A stretch of DNA of 64,000 nt, from NCBI GenBank assembly GCA_009777175.1, contig WRMI01000001.1, positions 1 to 64,000 of the forward strand, given 5' to 3'. This DNA comes from Marinilabiliaceae bacterium. Lineage in GTDB: Bacteria > Bacteroidota > Bacteroidia > Bacteroidales > Marinilabiliaceae. Shown in pieces: positions 63,710 through 64,000 of the stretch (positions within the stretch are counted from its first letter, which is position 1; each line of letters begins with the position of its first letter). The notes under the pieces were generated by a model. That model was not told where the DNA came from. It worked only from the letters and a program-made list of their open reading frames with translations, and made no database searches. The position numbers and the translations under genes were made by a program.

Positions 63710-64000
63710 TTATAAAGGTTTATTTTCAATCCCCCAATCTGCCACCACAACAAAAAATCCTATCGGTTTGTCGGTGAAAATTGGATCTTCGGGCTCAATT
63801 GGTTCTTCTGTTTCGGGGTCAACAACGGGGAGTTCAGTAGTGTCGCCATCTTCGTCAATAAAGTTGCCATCAATCAATGTACCTCCCGACGATGTTCCGT
63901 CTAAATATAAAACATAATTATATGCCTTATTCATAAACCATTCAGTAGGTAGAGGATAGCCCACTTTCACAAACAGCGACCCGTCTATGTTGTTTCCTAA
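63710..64000 (-). CDS. Fimbrillin family protein, C-terminal part, continues past the window edge
   Basis: VKVGYPLPTEWFMNKAYNYVLYLDGTSSGG...LPVVDPETEEPIEPEDPIF closely matches the 59710-60915 C-terminus. Confidence 0.8.
   Translation of the reverse strand, partial: LGNNIDGSLFVKVGYPLPTEWFMNKAYNYVLYLDGTSSGGTLIDGNFIDEDGDTTELPVVDPETEEPIEPEDPIFTDKPIGFFVVVADWGIENKPL

Overview
Bacteroidota-type chromosomal window: AT-rich, TAnnTTTG promoters, type IX secretion (T9SS) C-terminal domains and fimbrillins. Core genes: atpC/atpD, a polyprenyl synthase, an Hsp70/GrpE-like pair, upp, radC, metK, tRNA-Pro(TGG), cutC. Accessory regions: (i) about 0.4-7.5 kb, a locus built from at least five paralogous copies of an unnamed module, two of them fused to a degenerate phosphoribosyltransferase-like C-terminus, together with an HsdR_N-like nuclease ORF without a visible motor and a RadC/JAB protein; (ii) YafQ-type and AbiE-type toxin-antitoxin modules, and decayed RhuM and DUF3791/DUF3990 genes lying between two paralogous PQQ-propeller genes; (iii) large beta-helix/T9SS surface proteins and fimbrillins. 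The most unusual signal is non-genic. Several families of short dispersed repeats (7- and 8-nt tandem arrays, GGGC..GCCC palindromes, a roughly 200-bp multi-hairpin element in two inverted copies) fill the spacers. They abut or supply the stop codons of many genes, and they appear to have inserted in frame into two loops of T9SS C-terminal domains. All product calls come from reading motifs in the translations; no database search was run.
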